In this document: positions 1-13,306 of the stretch, in pieces
How the letters are laid out: the number at the start of each line of letters is the position of its first letter
Position numbering within the stretch: position 1 is the first letter of the stretch
Origin: Anomaloglossus baeobatrachus
Taxonomy: Eukaryota; Chordata; Amphibia; Anura; Aromobatidae
Direction: 5' to 3'
Assembly (NCBI RefSeq): GCF_048569485.1
Contig: NC_134364.1
Location: 137,432,132 to 137,496,131 of the forward strand
DNA: 64,000 bases
Translations under genes and position numbers: made by a program
The notes under the pieces: model-generated
What the model was told of the DNA's origin: nothing
Database searches by the model: none
Seen by the model: only the letters and a program-made list of their open reading frames with translations

Positions 1-3000
1 AGCCTTTACCAGGAGCAGATACACCAAATACAAACCAAAGACAACCACTGATCTCCAGCTACAGAGAACGCACATCACAAGGGACAGTCAGCACTATCGT
101 GAGCAGAGATGTGAGGATACAGCCACATCTGAGAGGCGGCCTCTACCAGGAGCAGATACACCAAATACAAACCACGGACAACCGCTGATCTCCAGCTACA
201 GAGAACGCACATCACAAGAGACAGTCAGCACTAACGTGAGCAGAGATGTGAGGACACAGCCACATCTGAGAGGCGGCCTCTACCAGGAGCCAATACACCA
301 AATACAAACCACGGACAACCGCTGATCTCCAGCTACAGAGAACGCACATTACAAGGGACAGTCAGCACTAACGTGAGCAGAGATGTGAGGACACAGCCAC
401 ATCTGAGAGGCAGCCTTTACCAGGAGCAGATACACCAAATACAAACCAAGACAACCACTGATCTCCAGCTACAGAGAACGCACATCACAAGGGACAGTCA
501 GCACTATTGTGAGCAGAGATGTGAGGATACAGCCACATCTGAGAGGCGGCCTCTACCAGGAGCAGATACACCAAATATAAACCACGGACAACCGCTGATC
601 TCCAGCTACAGAGAACGCACATCACAAGAGACAGTCAGCACTAACGTGAGCAGAGATGTGAGGACACAGCCACATCTGAGAGGCGGCCTCTACCAGGAGC
701 CAATACACCAAATACAAACCACAGACAACCGCTGATCTCCAGCTACAGAGAACGCACATCACAAGGGATAGTCAGCACTAACGTGAGCAGAGACGTGAGG
801 ATACAGCCACATCTGAGAGGCGGCCTCTACCAGGAGCAAATACACCAAATAGAAACCACAGACAACCGCTGATCTCCAGCTACAGAGAACGCACATCACA
901 AGAGAAAGTCAGCACTAACGTGAGCAGAGATGTGAGGACACAGCCACATCTGAGAGGCGGCCTCTACCAGGAGCCAATACACCAAATACAAACCACGGAC
1001 AACCGCTGATCTCCAGCTACAGAGAACGCACATCACAAGGGACAGTCAGCACTAACGTGAGCAGAGATGTGAGGACACAGCCACATCTGAGAGGCGGCCT
1101 CTACCAGGAGCCAATACACCAAATACAAACCACAGACAACCGCTGATCTCCAGCTACAGAGAACGCACATCACAAGGGACAGTCAGCACTAACGTCAGCA
1201 GAGATGTGAGGATACAGCCACATCTGAGAGGCGGCCTCTACCAGGAGCCAATACACCAAATACAAACCACGGACAACCGCTGATCTCCAGCTACAGAGAA
1301 CGCACATTACAAGGGACAGTCCGCACTAACGTCAGCAGAGATGTGAGGACACAGCCACATCTGAGAGGCGGCCTCTACCAGGAGCCGATACACCAAATAC
1401 AAACCACAGACAACCGCTGATCTCCAGCTACAGAGAACGCACATTACAAGGGACAGTCCGCACTAACGTCAGTAGAGATGTGAGGACACAGCCACATCTG
1501 AGAGGCGGCCTCTAACAGGAGCCAATACACCAAATACAAACCACGGACAACCGCTGATCTCCAGCTACAGAGAACGCACATTACAAGGGACAGTCAGCAC
1601 TAACTTGAGCAGAGATGTGAGGACACAGCCACATCTGAGAGGCGGCCTCTACCAGGAGCCGAAACACCAAATACAAACCACAGACAACCGCTGATCTCCA
1701 GCTACAGAGAACGCACATCACAAGGGACAGTTCGCACTAACGTCAGCAGAGATGTGAGGACACAGCCACATCTGAGAGGCGGCCTCTACCAGGAGCCAAT
1801 ACACCAAATACAAACCACAGACAACCGCTGATCTCCAGCTACAGAGAACGCACATCACAATGGACAGTCAGCACTAACGTGAGCAGAGACGTGAGGATAC
1901 AGCCACATCTGAGAGGCGGCCTCTACCAGGAGCAAATACACCAAATACAAACCACAGACAACCGCTGATCTCCAGCTACAGAGAATGCACATTACAAGGG
2001 ACAGTCAGCACTAACGTGAGCAGAGATGTGAGGACACAGCCACATCTGAGAGGCAGCCTTTACCAGGAGCAGATACACCAAATACAAACCAAAGACAACC
2101 ACTGATCTCCAGCTACAGAGAACGCACATCACAAGGGACAGTCAGCACTATCGTGAGCAGAGATGTGAGGATACAGCCACATCTGAGAGGCGGCCTCTAC
2201 CAGGAGCAGATACACCAAATACAAACCACGGACAACCGCTGATCTCCAGCTACAGAGAACGCACATCACAAGAGACAGTCAGCACTAACGTGAGCAGAGA
2301 TGTGAGGACACAGCCACATCTGAGAGGCGGCCTCTACCAGGAGCCAATACACCAAATACAAACCACGGACAACCGCTGATCTCCAGCTACAGAGAACGCA
2401 CATTACAAGGGACAGTCAGCACTAACTTGAGCAGAGATGTGAGGACACAGCCACATCTGAGAGGCGGCCTCTACCAGGAGCCAATACACCAAATACAAAC
2501 CACAGACAACCGCTGATCTCCAGCTACAGAGAACGCACATCACAAGGGACAGTCAGCACTAACGTGAGCAGAGACGTGAGGATACAGCCACATCTGAGAG
2601 GCGGCCTCTACCAGGAGCAAATACACCAAATAGAAACCATAGACAACCGCTGATCTCCAGCTACAGAGAACGCACATCACAAGAGAAAGTCAGCACTAAC
2701 GTGAGCAGAGATGTGAGGACACAGCCACATCTGAGAGGAGGCCTCTACCAGGAGCCGAAACACCAAATACAAACCACAGAGAACCGCTGATCTCCAGCTA
2801 CAGAGAACGCACATCACAAGGGACAGTTCGCACTAACGTCAGCAGAGATGTGAGGACACAGCCACATCTGAGAGGCGGCCTCTACCAGGAGCCAATACAC
2901 CAAATACAAACCACAGACAACCGCTGATCTCCAGCTACAGAGAACGCACATCACAAGGGACAGTCAGCACTAAAGTGAGCAGAGACATGAGGACACAGCC

Positions 3001-6000
3001 ACATCTGAGAGGCAGCCTCTACCAGGAGCCGATACACCAAATAAAAACCACAGACAACCGCTGATCTCCAGCTACAGAGAACGCACATTACAAGGGACAG
3101 TCAGCACTAACGTGAGCAGAGATGTGAGGACACAGCCACATCTGAGAGGCAGCCTTTACCAGGAGCAGATACACCAAATACAAACCAAAGACAACCACTG
3201 ATCTCCAGCTACAGAGAACGCACATCACAAGGGACAGTCAGCACTATTGTGAGCAGAGATGTGAGGATACAGCCACATCTGAGAGGCGGCCTCTACCAGG
3301 AGCAGATACACCAAATATAAACCACGGACAACCGCTGATCTCCAGCTACAGAGAACGCACATCACAAGGGACAGTTCGCACTAACGTCAGCAGAGATGTG
3401 AGGACACAGCCACATCTGAGAGGCGGCCTCTACCAGGAGCCAATACACCAAATACAAACCACAGACAACCGCTGATCTCCAGCTACAGAGAACGCACATC
3501 ACAAGGGACAGTCAGCACTAAAGTGAGCAGAGACATGAGGACACAGCCACATCTGAGAGGCAGCCTCTACCAGGAGCCGATACACCAAATAAAAACCACA
3601 GACAACCGCTGATCTCCAGCTACAGAGAACGCACATTACAAGGGACAGTCAGCACTAACGTGAGCAGAGATGTGAGGACACAGCCACATCTGAGAGGCAG
3701 CCTTTACCAGGAGCAGATACACCAAATACAAACCAAAGACAACCACTGATCTCCAGCTACAGAGAACGCACATCACAAGGGACAGTCAGCACTATTGTGA
3801 GCAGAGATGTGAGGATACAGCCACATCTGAGAGGCGGCCTCTACCAGGAGCAGATACACCAAATATAAACCACGGACAACCGCTGATCTCCAGCTACAGA
3901 GAACGCACATCACAAGAGACAGTCAGCACTAACGTGAGCAGAGATGTGAGGACACAGCCACATCTGAGAGGCGGCCTCTACCAGGAGCCAATACACCAAA
4001 TACAAACCACAGACAACCGCTGATCTCCAGCTACAGAGAACGCACATCACAAGGGATAGTCAGCACTAACGTGAGCAGAGACGTGAGGATACAGCCACAT
4101 CTGAGAGGCGGCCTCTACCAGGAGCAAATACACCAAATAGAAACCACAGACAACCGCTGATCTCCAGCTACAGAGAACGCACATCACAAGAGAAAGTCAG
4201 CACTAATGTGAGCAGAGATGTGAGGACACAGCCACATCTGAGAGGCGGCCTCTACCAGGAGCCAATACACCAAATACAAACCACGGACAACCGCTGATCT
4301 CCAGCTACAGAGAACGCACATCACAAGGGACAGTCAGCACTAACGTGAGCAGAGATGTGAGGACACAGCCACATCTGAGAGGCGGCCTCTACCAGGAGCC
4401 AATACACCAAATACAAACCAAAGACAACCGCTGATCTCCAGCTACAGAGAACGCACATCACAAGGGACAGTCAGCACTAACGTCAGCAGAGATGTGAGGA
4501 TACAGCCACATCTGAGAGGCGGCCTCTACCAGGAGCCAATACACCAAATACAAACCACGGACAACCGCTGATCTCCAGCTACAGAGAACGCACATTACAA
4601 GGGACAGTCCGCACTAACGTCAGCAGAGATGTGAGGACACAGCCACATCTGAGAGGCGGCCTCTACCAGGAGCCGATACACCAAATACAAACCACAGACA
4701 ACCGCTGATCTCCAGCTACAGAGAACGCACATTACAAGGGACAGTCCGCACTAACGTCAGTAGAGATGTGAGGACACAGCCACATCTGAGAGGCGGCCTC
4801 TAACAGGAGCCAATACACCAAATACAAACCACGGACAACCGCTGATCTCCAGCTACAGAGAACGCACATTACAAGGGACAGTCAGCACTAACTTGAGCAG
4901 AGATGTGAGGACACAGCCACATCTGAGAGGCGGCCTCTACCAGGAGCCGAAACACCAAATACAAACCACAGACAACCGCTGATCTCCAGCTACAGAGAAC
5001 GCACATCACAAGGGACAGTTCGCACTAACGTCAGCAGAGATGTGAGGACACAGCCACATCTGAGAGGCGGCCTCTACCAGGAGCCAATACACCAAATACA
5101 AACCACAGACAACCGCTGATCTCCAGCTACAGAGAACGCACATCACAATGGACAGTCAGCACTAACGTGAGCAGAGACGTGAGGATACAGCCACATCTGA
5201 GAGGCGGCCTCTACCAGGAGCAAATACACCAAATACAAACCACAGACAACCGCTGATCTCCAGCTACAGAGAATGCACATTACAAGGGATAGTCAGCACT
5301 AACGTGAGCAGAGACGTGAGGATACAGCCACATCTGAGAGGCGGCCTCTACCAGGAGCAAATACACCAAATAGAAACCACAGACAACCGCTGATCTCCAG
5401 CTACAGAGAACGCACATCACAAGAGAAAGTCAGCACTAACGTGAGCAGAGATGTGAGGACACAGCCACATCTGAGAGGCGGCCTCTACCAGGAGCCAATA
5501 CACCAAATACAAACCACGGACAACCGCTGATCTCCAGCTACAGAGAACGCACATCACAAGGGACAGTCAGCACTAACGTGAGCAGAGATGTGAGGACACA
5601 GCCACATCTGAGAGGCGGCCTCTACCAGGAGCCAATACACCAAATACAAACCAAAGACAACCGCTGATCTCCAGCTACAGAGAACGCACATCACAAGGGA
5701 CAGTTCGCACTAACGTCAGCAGAGATGTGAGGACACAGCCACATCTGAGAGGCGGCCTCTACCAGGAGCCAATACACCAAATACAAACCACAGACAACCG
5801 CTGATCTCCAGCTACAGAGAACGCACATCACAATGGACAGTCAGCACTAACGTGAGCAGAGACGTGAGGATACAGCCACATCTGAGAGGCGGCCTCTACC
5901 AGGAGCAAATACACCAAATACAAACCACAGACAACCGCTGATCTCCAGCTACAGAGAATGCACATTACAAGGGACAGTCAGCACTAACGTGAGCAGAGAT

Positions 6001-9000
6001 GTGAGGACACAGCCACATCTGAGAGGCAGCCTTTACCAGGAGCAGATACACCAAATACAAACCAAAGACAACCACTGATCTCCAGCTACAGAGAACGCAC
6101 ATCACAAGGGACAGTCAGCACTATCGTGAGCAGAGATGTGAGGATACAGCCACATCTGAGAGGCGGCCTCTACCAGGAGCAGATACACCAAATACAAACC
6201 ACGGACAACCGCTGATCTCCAGCTACAGAGAACGCACATCACAAGAGACAGTCAGCACTAACGTGAGCAGAGATGTGAGGACACAGCCACATCTGAGAGG
6301 CGGCCTCTACCAGGAGCCAATACACCAAATACAAACCACGGACAACCGCTGATCTCCAGCTACAGAGAACGCACATTACAAGGGACAGTCAGCACTAACT
6401 TGAGCAGAGATGTGAGGACACAGCCACATCTGAGAGGGGGCCTCTACCAGGAGCCAATACACCAAATACAAACCACAGACAACCGCTGATCTCCAGCTAC
6501 AGAGAACGCACATCACAAGGGACAGTCAGCACTAACGTGAGCAGAGACGTGAGGATACAGCCACATCTGAGAGGCGGCCTCTACCAGGAGCAAATACACC
6601 AAATAGAAACCACAGACAACCGCTGATCTCCAGCTACAGAGAACGCACATCACAAGAGAAAGTCAGCACTAACGTGAGCAGAGATGTGAGGACACAGCCA
6701 CATCTGAGAGGCGGCCTCTACCAGGAGCCGAAACACCAAATACAAACCACAGAGAACCGCTGATCTCCAGCTACAGAGAACGCACATCACAAGGGACAGT
6801 TCGCACTAACGTCAGCAGAGATGTGAGGACACAGCCACATCTGAGAGGCGGCCTCTACCAGGAGCCAATACACCAAATACAAACCACAGACAACCGCTGA
6901 TCTCCAGCTACAGAGAACGCACATCACAAGGGACAGTCAGCACTAAAGTGAGCAGAGACATGAGGACACAGCCACATCTGAGAGGCAGCCTCTACCAGGA
7001 GCCGATACACCAAATAAAAACCACAGACAACCGCTAATCTCCAGCTACAGAGAACGCACATCACAATGGACAGTCAGCACTAACGTGAGCAGAGACGTGA
7101 GGATACAGCCACATCTGAGAGGCGGCCTCTACCAGGAGCAAATACACCAAATACAAACCACAGACAACCGCTGATCTCCAGCTACAGAGAATGCACATTA
7201 CAAGGGACAGTCAGCACTAACGTGAGCAGAGATGTGAGGACACAGCCACATCTGAGAGGCAGCCTTTACCAGGAGCAGATACACCAAATACAAACCAAAG
7301 ACAACCACTGATCTCCAGCTACAGAGAACGCACATCACAAGGGACAGTCAGCACTATCGTGAGCAGAGATGTGAGGATACAGCCACATCTGAGAGGCGGC
7401 CTCTACCAGGAGCAGATACACCAAATACAAACCTCGGACAACCGCTGATCTCCAGCTACAGAGAACGCACATCACAAGAGACAGTCAGCACTAACGTGAG
7501 CAGAGATGTGAGGACACAGCCACATCTGAGAGGCGGCCTCTACCAGGAGCCAATACACCAAATAAAAACCACGGACAACCGCTGATCTCCAGCTACAGAG
7601 AACGCACATTACAATAGACAGTCAGCACTAACTTGAGCAGAGATGTGAGGACACAGCCACATCTGAGAGGCGGCCTCTACCAGGAGCCAATACACCAAAT
7701 ACAAACCACAGACAACCGCTGATCTCCAGCTACAGAGAACGCACATCACAAGGGACAGTCAGCACTAACGTGAGCAGAGACGTGAGAATACAGCCACATC
7801 TGAGAGGCGGCCTCTACCAGGAGCAAATACACCACATAGAAACCACAGACAACCGCTGATCTCCAGCTACAGAGAACGCACATCACAAGAGAAACTCAAC
7901 ACTAACGTGAGCAGAGATGTGAGGACACAGCCACATCTGAGAGGCGGCCTCTACTAGGAGCCAATACACCAAATACAAACCACGGACAACCGCTGATCTC
8001 CAGCTACAGAGAACGCACATCACAAGGGACAGTCAGCACTAACGTGAGCAGAGATGTGAGGACACAGCCACATCTGAGAGGCGGCCTCTACCAGGAGCCA
8101 ATACACCAAATACAAACCACGGACAACCGCTGATCTCCAGCTACAGAGAACGCACATTACAAGGGACAGTCAGCACTAACTTGAGCAGAGATGTGAGGAC
8201 ACAGCCACATCTGAGAGGCGGCCTCTACCAGGAGCCAATACACCAAATACAAACCACAGACAACCGCTGATCTCCAGCTACAGAGAACGCACATCACAAG
8301 GGACAGTCAGCACTAACGTGAGCAGAGACGTGAGGATACAGCCACATCTGAGAGGTGGCCTCTACCAGGAGCAAATACACCAAATAGAAACCACAGACAA
8401 CCGCTGATCTCCAGCTACAGAGAACGCACATTACAAGGGACAGTCAGCACTAACGTGAGCAGAAATGTGAGGACACAGCCACATCTGAGAGGCAGCCTCT
8501 ACCAGGAGCAGATACACCAAATACAAACCAAAGACAACCACTGATCTCCAGCTACAGAGAACGCACATCACGAGGGACAGTCAGCACTATCGTGAGCAGA
8601 GATGTGAGGATACAGCCACATCTGAGAGGCGGCCTCTACCAGGAGCAGATACACCAAATACAAACCACGGACAACCGCTGATCTCCAGCTACAGAGAACG
8701 CACATCACAAGAGAAAGTCAGCACTAACGTGAGCAGAGATGTGAGGACACAGCCACATCTGAGAGGCGGCCTCTATCAGGAGCCAATACACCAAATACAA
8801 ACCACGGACAACCGCTGATCTCCAGCTACAGAGAACGCACATCACAAGGGACAGTCAGCACTAACGTGAGCAGAGATGTGAGGACACAGCCACATCTGAG
8901 AGGCGGCCTCTACCAGGAGCCAATACACCAAATACAAACCACAGACAACCGCTGATCTCCAGCTGCAGAGAACGCACATCACAAGGGACAGTCAGCACTA

Positions 9001-9298
9001 ACGTCAGCAGAGATGTGAGGACACAGCCACATCTGAGAGGCGGCCTCTACCAGGAGCAGATACACCAAATACAAACCACAGACAACCGCTGATCTCCAGC
9101 TACAGAGAACGCACATCACAAGGGACAGTCAGCACTAACGTGAGCAGAGATGTGAGGACACAGCCACATCTGAGAGGCGGCCTCTACCAGGAGCCAATAC
9201 ACCAAATACAAACCACGGACAACCGCTGATCTCCAGCTACAGAGAACGCAGATCACAAGGGACAGTCAGCACTAACGTCAGCAGAGATGTGAGGACAC
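1..9298. repeat. 137-bp satellite array, about 68 units
   Basis: A head-to-tail array with a strict 137-bp period: successive copies of the motif gagaacgcac fall at 6091, 6228, 6365, 6502, 6639, 6776, 6913 and 7050. Units differ by scattered substitutions and almost no length changes. The array is already running at base 1, so its left end is outside the window. It stops at about 9298, where the unit breaks off after gaggacaca. Variant units recur in blocks (24-unit, 29-unit and 9-unit spacings), which is higher-order structure. Consensus units contain stops in all frames I checked, so the short open frame near 373-735 is chance. No similarity to tRNA or 5S RNA genes was seen. Confidence 0.97.
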
Positions 9299-9976
9299 AA
9301 GAAGAAGCTCCAAAGGTGGGAAATCAGACCGTGCCATGAAAGACCCCAGCCAGCGTCCTGCCACGGGCCGGCATGATGCCCACGGACAGGAGTGGAAAAC
9401 TCTGTGTATGATCCCCTGTGAAGGCCAACTGAAATTACACCTAGTGTAAGGCATTGTGCTGCCCCCCATGTAGACCTGGGGAACATGGAGATACTGGGCG
9501 CACAGTGGTCTCCACCGTCTTCTGTAGAAAATGCACGCTCCTGGGCTCCTTAACCACTGTCCTCCTGACTTCCCCAGCCCTGATGTAGCAGGATTATGGG
9601 CATAGCAGAACGACCCAGTGTCATCAGCAGAACAGCTCCTCAGTAAATTGACCCCACAATGAGGCCTAATGGCAGTATGTGCAGGGCCTCAGACTATCCC
9701 GGCATAAGGGCAGCCTGTCCACCCCGGAGAGCTCTCATTAGCGGCTATGCTTCCCAGTGATATAAGTGACAGGCTCTGGCCTCAATCTGTTCTCTCCTTT
9801 CTATTGTCCCGCTGAATGCACAAGGGGCGCCGGGAGATGGTCATCTATCTGCGGGAGGAAGCCATGCATGAAAGTGACAATCTCCATAGTAATACAAGCG
9901 GCCACTGACCAGAAACCCTGAAATCTGCTGCGGAAACCTGCCAATATCAGCTTCTCGGAAAACAGCTGTGGAAAAA
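9299..9976. other. Non-repetitive spacer, nothing recognised
   Basis: Single-copy-looking sequence between the 137-bp satellite and the first LTR element. I see no coding exon, RNA gene or transposon end. A 14-bp stretch at 9942-9955 (caatatcagcttct) recurs at 15385-15398, beyond the LTR element, and may be a target duplication of an older insertion. Confidence 0.6.
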
Positions 9977-9980
9977 CAAG

Positions 9981-11094
9981 TGTGGCGCCCCTGACCTGGT
10001 CAGGCACCACTGAGTACTGCACCCATGCTGGGGACAGTACAATACAGGTAATCCAGAAGGCTGACAGGGGTGTGGAACACAGGCGCATAGTGATCAGGTC
10101 TCACACATGTACCCATGAGAGGACCCCTGGGGGTCCCAGGAGGGGGCAAAGCCTTGACCTTCACTGGAATAGTGGAGGGGGCCAAAAGCCTCCATCTCCT
10201 CTCAAGGGGTGTGGTGGAGAGTCTGGTTGCTAGGTGGCGTAGGCAAGAACAGGAGAGGGCTCAGTGAGGAGCAGACCTGTGGGGTTGATGCTGTCTAACA
10301 GCGCCCGCGCAGTGGCTACTGACGGGGGAGAACGGTCAACTAGGAGTGCTACCTGAAAGCCAGCTTCAGCTAGAGAGAAAGCACGGAGTGGGAAGTAAGG
10401 AGACTGCTAGAGAGCACCAGGCCCAACCGGGCGGCAGATCCCGAAGCGAAGATAGATCCAGCTTTCTTCTGCTAAACCTGCCGGTGTGGGGCTCTCAAAG
10501 CCCACACCACAACACCACAAAAGCCGCAGCCACGTAACCGCAGTGAGGGCCCATAGGTCACAGGAGGCAAGCAGCTGGAGTGGCCTGGTCCGGGGAACAA
10601 GCAAACGGCAAACAAAAGGGGGAGAGAGGCTGCAGCATCTTCCCTGGGCGACCCCCATAGGGACTCAAAGTCGGGGTCACCCCAAACCACCAAGGGCTAA
10701 GGAAGGCGAGTCAGTAGTCACCCTCATAAAGTCAGCCTGAAGGATACCTGGTTCCCACCTGGTTCATCCCAGCTACGCCCGGGCTACTCACCCTGCCATC
10801 AAATGTGAGTAAAGCCCTTGAAAGACAGTTCTGCCTGTGTGAGTCATTCTGCGACTTGTGGTACTACAAACCTACACAGGGCCCTGGGGCTTGCCTCACT
10901 CTCAGGAGGCTACTACATCCGACTGCACCCACCATCAGCCCCAGGCGTCCCCTAACCTGCAGTGGCGGTCCCCACTGACCGCAATACTGAGAGTGGCGTC
11001 ACGATCAAAACCGAAGATTCCCTACCTGTGACCAGAACCAGCTACGTGGAGTCCCTGAAGGTATGCACCGACACAACACCTGTGGGGCTTCACA
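9981..11094 (+). repeat. 5' LTR of element 1
   Basis: Direct repeat of 1114 bp matching 13934-15047 at a constant offset of 3953. It has TG...CA ends, extended to TGTG...CACA. A GTGAGTAAAG block at 10805-10814 is shared with the LTR of element 2 and could act as a polyadenylation-type hexamer (AGTAAA) or a splice donor. No confident TATA box was identified. Confidence 0.93.
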
Positions 11095-11096
11095 TC

Positions 11097-11114
11097 TGGC
11101 GTCACGAACAGGAT
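11097..11114 (+). promoter_or_regulatory. Primer-binding-type site of element 1
   Basis: TGGCGTCACGAACAGGAT lies two bases after the 5' LTR, the usual place for a tRNA primer site, and starts with the expected TGG (complement of CCA). The same 18 bases follow the 5' LTR of element 2 (60297-60314). Which tRNA it matches was not determined. Confidence 0.75.
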
Positions 11115-11143
11115 AAGGACTAGACCTGTCCAGACAGGTGACC

Positions 11144-13306
11144 ATGTGCCTGGGCGGTCCGCTTGAAAAATTGGAAGCGCCGCCATATTGCCACCATGAA
11201 AAGCGCGCTGAAAAACAACAGCAGCCCGCGCTGGAAGAAGTTACCGCCCACGAAGAGGTGTGGCTACCCAGAGATCCCCTGCAGAGTTCTGACCTCGCTT
11301 GTGAAGAGAGCGGAGGCGTCCAGAGACGGCGGGAAGGAAAGAGAGCCACAAGCCTGCTGCTGGGAGAGGAGCTGCTGAAAGAGGCAGAGCAGAAACTGAA
11401 CAGCTTGCTATCAGAGGCAACGGCGAGTCCACAGCTGGAGAATCGTGCAGAAGACGGCGCAGAAGAAATGGCGTCTGACCGCAGAAATCCAGAACCGGGC
11501 TCCGCTGCCTGGTGGTATCGGGAGCTGGCCCAGTTCTGCGACCGACTGGAGAACCGGGTTGTGGAGCAGATTAGAGAAGAACGAATGGAACTGCTGGAGA
11601 TGGCTGCCGCGGTTCGGGCCTATGAAAGGAGAGCCGCGCGCCGAGTGCCAGACAGGACGGCGATGACGCAGACCCCGATGCTGCCACCGGTGGGTGAGTC
11701 GAGTGATGCCCCGGCCAGAGCAAGTGCCCCGACCCCTGCTGCCACGCCCGCGGTCCCCGAAGAGGCGTCCGGTGCGGCGACGCTGAAGCAGGCCGCAGCC
11801 ACGCCAGGTGCGGCCTTCCAAGCCCCAGCGGCCGCAGCGATGCCCTGCTCGGCCCACCAAGACCCGGTCCCTGCAGCAACGCCCAGTCCGGCCCGCAAAG
11901 AACCGGCTGCCACCGCGACCCTCATCCGCGTCGCAGGCGTAACGCTGACCCAGGCCGCCGCCCTGCTAGGCCCGGCCCGCCGAGACCCCACCGCCGCAGC
12001 AACGCTCGTCCGCGCCGCAAGTGAGGTGCTGAACCAGGCCGCAGCCACGCCAGGCGCGGCCCGCCAAGCCCAGACTGCTGCAGCGACGTCCAGCCCAGCC
12101 TGCACAGAGCCCCCTGCAACAGCGACACTGATCCAGGCCGCCGCCAGCCAGGGCGCGGCCCGCCAAGACCAGGCCGCCGCCATCCAGGGCGCGGCCCGCC
12201 AAGACCAGGCCGCCGCCATCCAGGGCGCGGCCCGCCAAGACCAGGCCGCCGCCATCCAGGGCGCGGCCCGCCAAGACCAGGCCGCCGCCATGCCAGGCGC
12301 GGCCCGCCAAGAAGAGATTACCTCATCATTTACCCCGGCCTGCAAGGCCAGAGCAGACACCGCTCCCCAGTCCAAAGAGGTCCCTGCTAGGAAGACCCTG
12401 ATAGGAGAGGACCCCGAATACTGGAAGCTGAAGGCTGACCTAGAGGCCCAGTTCCCACAGGAGATGGTGGATCGGTATCTGCTCCCTCCGCATACCCCCA
12501 AGGAGATTCAGGCAACCCCTTCAGCCGCGCCAGAGAGTCCACCGCCCAGACCAGCTGAAGAAAGCCCATCCCCAGCACTGCCACCAAAGGAGTGCCAAGA
12601 AGAACTAAGGGGGAGAGGAGGCCAGGAAGCTGAGGAGCTGACTCCAGAGCCATACCCAGAGCCAGAGATGCTGCCTTATTCTCGCTGGGATGAGGAAGAC
12701 CTGACACCATCTGCAGAAGAAGAACTGCCCAAAAGCCTTACCTGGGAGTTTGTGAGCTGCACCCTACAGAATCCAGCCCGTAAGACACACCGCAACAGAA
12801 CGCAACTATCCTCTGCACCGCCATCCCCAGAACAGAGAGAAGTCACCGTCAGAGACCTGCAAGAAAAACGAGCCCTGAGAAGGTCCAAAGCCCAGGCCAG
12901 AGGACCCCTTTTCAGAGGAGTAGTGGAAGATTTCAACTTGAAAAGCGGATACGGCTTTATTGTAGCCCCTGGTATCAAAGAAGGGATATTTGTCAACAGA
13001 AGAGATGTGAGCGCTCATCTGCCTAGAGGACACCCTGGCAGAAATCTAAAGATGGGGGATTCAGTACAATTCACTATGCATGAAGGCGAAAGAGGACTGT
13101 ACGCGCTTGACGTAGCACTATGCACCAGCAAACCTTACAGCCACCCCATGCAACAAGAAAGAAAAGACAGAGATAAAGACACAGATGAAGATCAAGAGAG
13201 AAAAGACAAGGAACCTACAGATGAAACGACCACAGACGACGATAAAGAGCAGGAAAGCAGCAGGTGCCACCGCCATACAGGCTCAAGCCCTGGTAAAGAG
13301 GAGTAA
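11144..13306 (+). CDS. LTR-element protein with Ala-rich repeats and C-terminal cold-shock-like domain
   Basis: The only long reading frame of element 1, about 720 residues, uninterrupted. The start is set at the first ATG (11144); the frame is open slightly further upstream. In order it has a charged, probably helical N-terminal part (about residues 1-170), a long Ala/Pro/Gln-rich part with short degenerate repeats and four tandem 12-residue units (AAAIQGAARQDQ, DNA about 12135-12290), an acidic Pro/Glu-rich stretch, then a cold-shock-like domain at about residues 585-662. That domain shows the RNP1-like KSGYGFI, the RNP2-like GIFVNRRDV, and a GDSVQF strand followed by EGERG, as in CSD/Y-box proteins that bind single-stranded RNA or DNA. 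The tail is highly charged (Lys/Asp/Glu). By position it takes the place of gag, but no capsid or zinc-knuckle motif was recognised. RNA binding is inferred from the domain only. Confidence 0.8.
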   Translation: MCLGGPLEKLEAPPYCHHEKRAEKQQQPALEEVTAHEEVWLPRDPLQSSDLACEESGGVQRRREGKRATSLLLGEELLKEAEQKLNSLLSEATASPQLENRAEDGAEEMASDRRNPEPGSAAWWYRELAQFCDRLENRVVEQIREERMELLEMAAAVRAYERRAARRVPDRTAMTQTPMLPPVGESSDAPARASAPTPAATPAVPEEASGAATLKQAAATPGAAFQAPAAAAMPCSAHQDPVPAATPSPARKEPAATATLIRVAGVTLTQAAALLGPARRDPTAAATLVRAASEVLNQAAATPGAARQAQTAAATSSPACTEPPATATLIQAAASQGAARQDQAAAIQGAARQDQAAAIQGAARQDQAAAIQGAARQDQAAAMPGAARQEEITSSFTPACKARADTAPQSKEVPARKTLIGEDPEYWKLKADLEAQFPQEMVDRYLLPPHTPKEIQATPSAAPESPPPRPAEESPSPALPPKECQEELRGRGGQEAEELTPEPYPEPEMLPYSRWDEEDLTPSAEEELPKSLTWEFVSCTLQNPARKTHRNRTQLSSAPPSPEQREVTVRDLQEKRALRRSKAQARGPLFRGVVEDFNLKSGYGFIVAPGIKEGIFVNRRDVSAHLPRGHPGRNLKMGDSVQFTMHEGERGLYALDVALCTSKPYSHPMQQERKDRDKDTDEDQERKDKEPTDETTTDDDKEQESSRCHRHTGSSPGKEE

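Noticed and set aside
373-735. 120-codon frame in the 137-bp satellite
   Set aside because: It arises from a few variant units and has no counterpart in most of the array.
9981-11094. Treating the LTR frames (about 60-95 codons) as genes
   Set aside because: They are short, occur in both LTR copies on both strands and show no domain.
11620-12501. A 293-codon minus-strand frame inside LTR element 1
   Set aside because: It is antisense to the GC-rich Ala-repeat part of the cold-shock-domain ORF and has no domain; it is a shadow frame.
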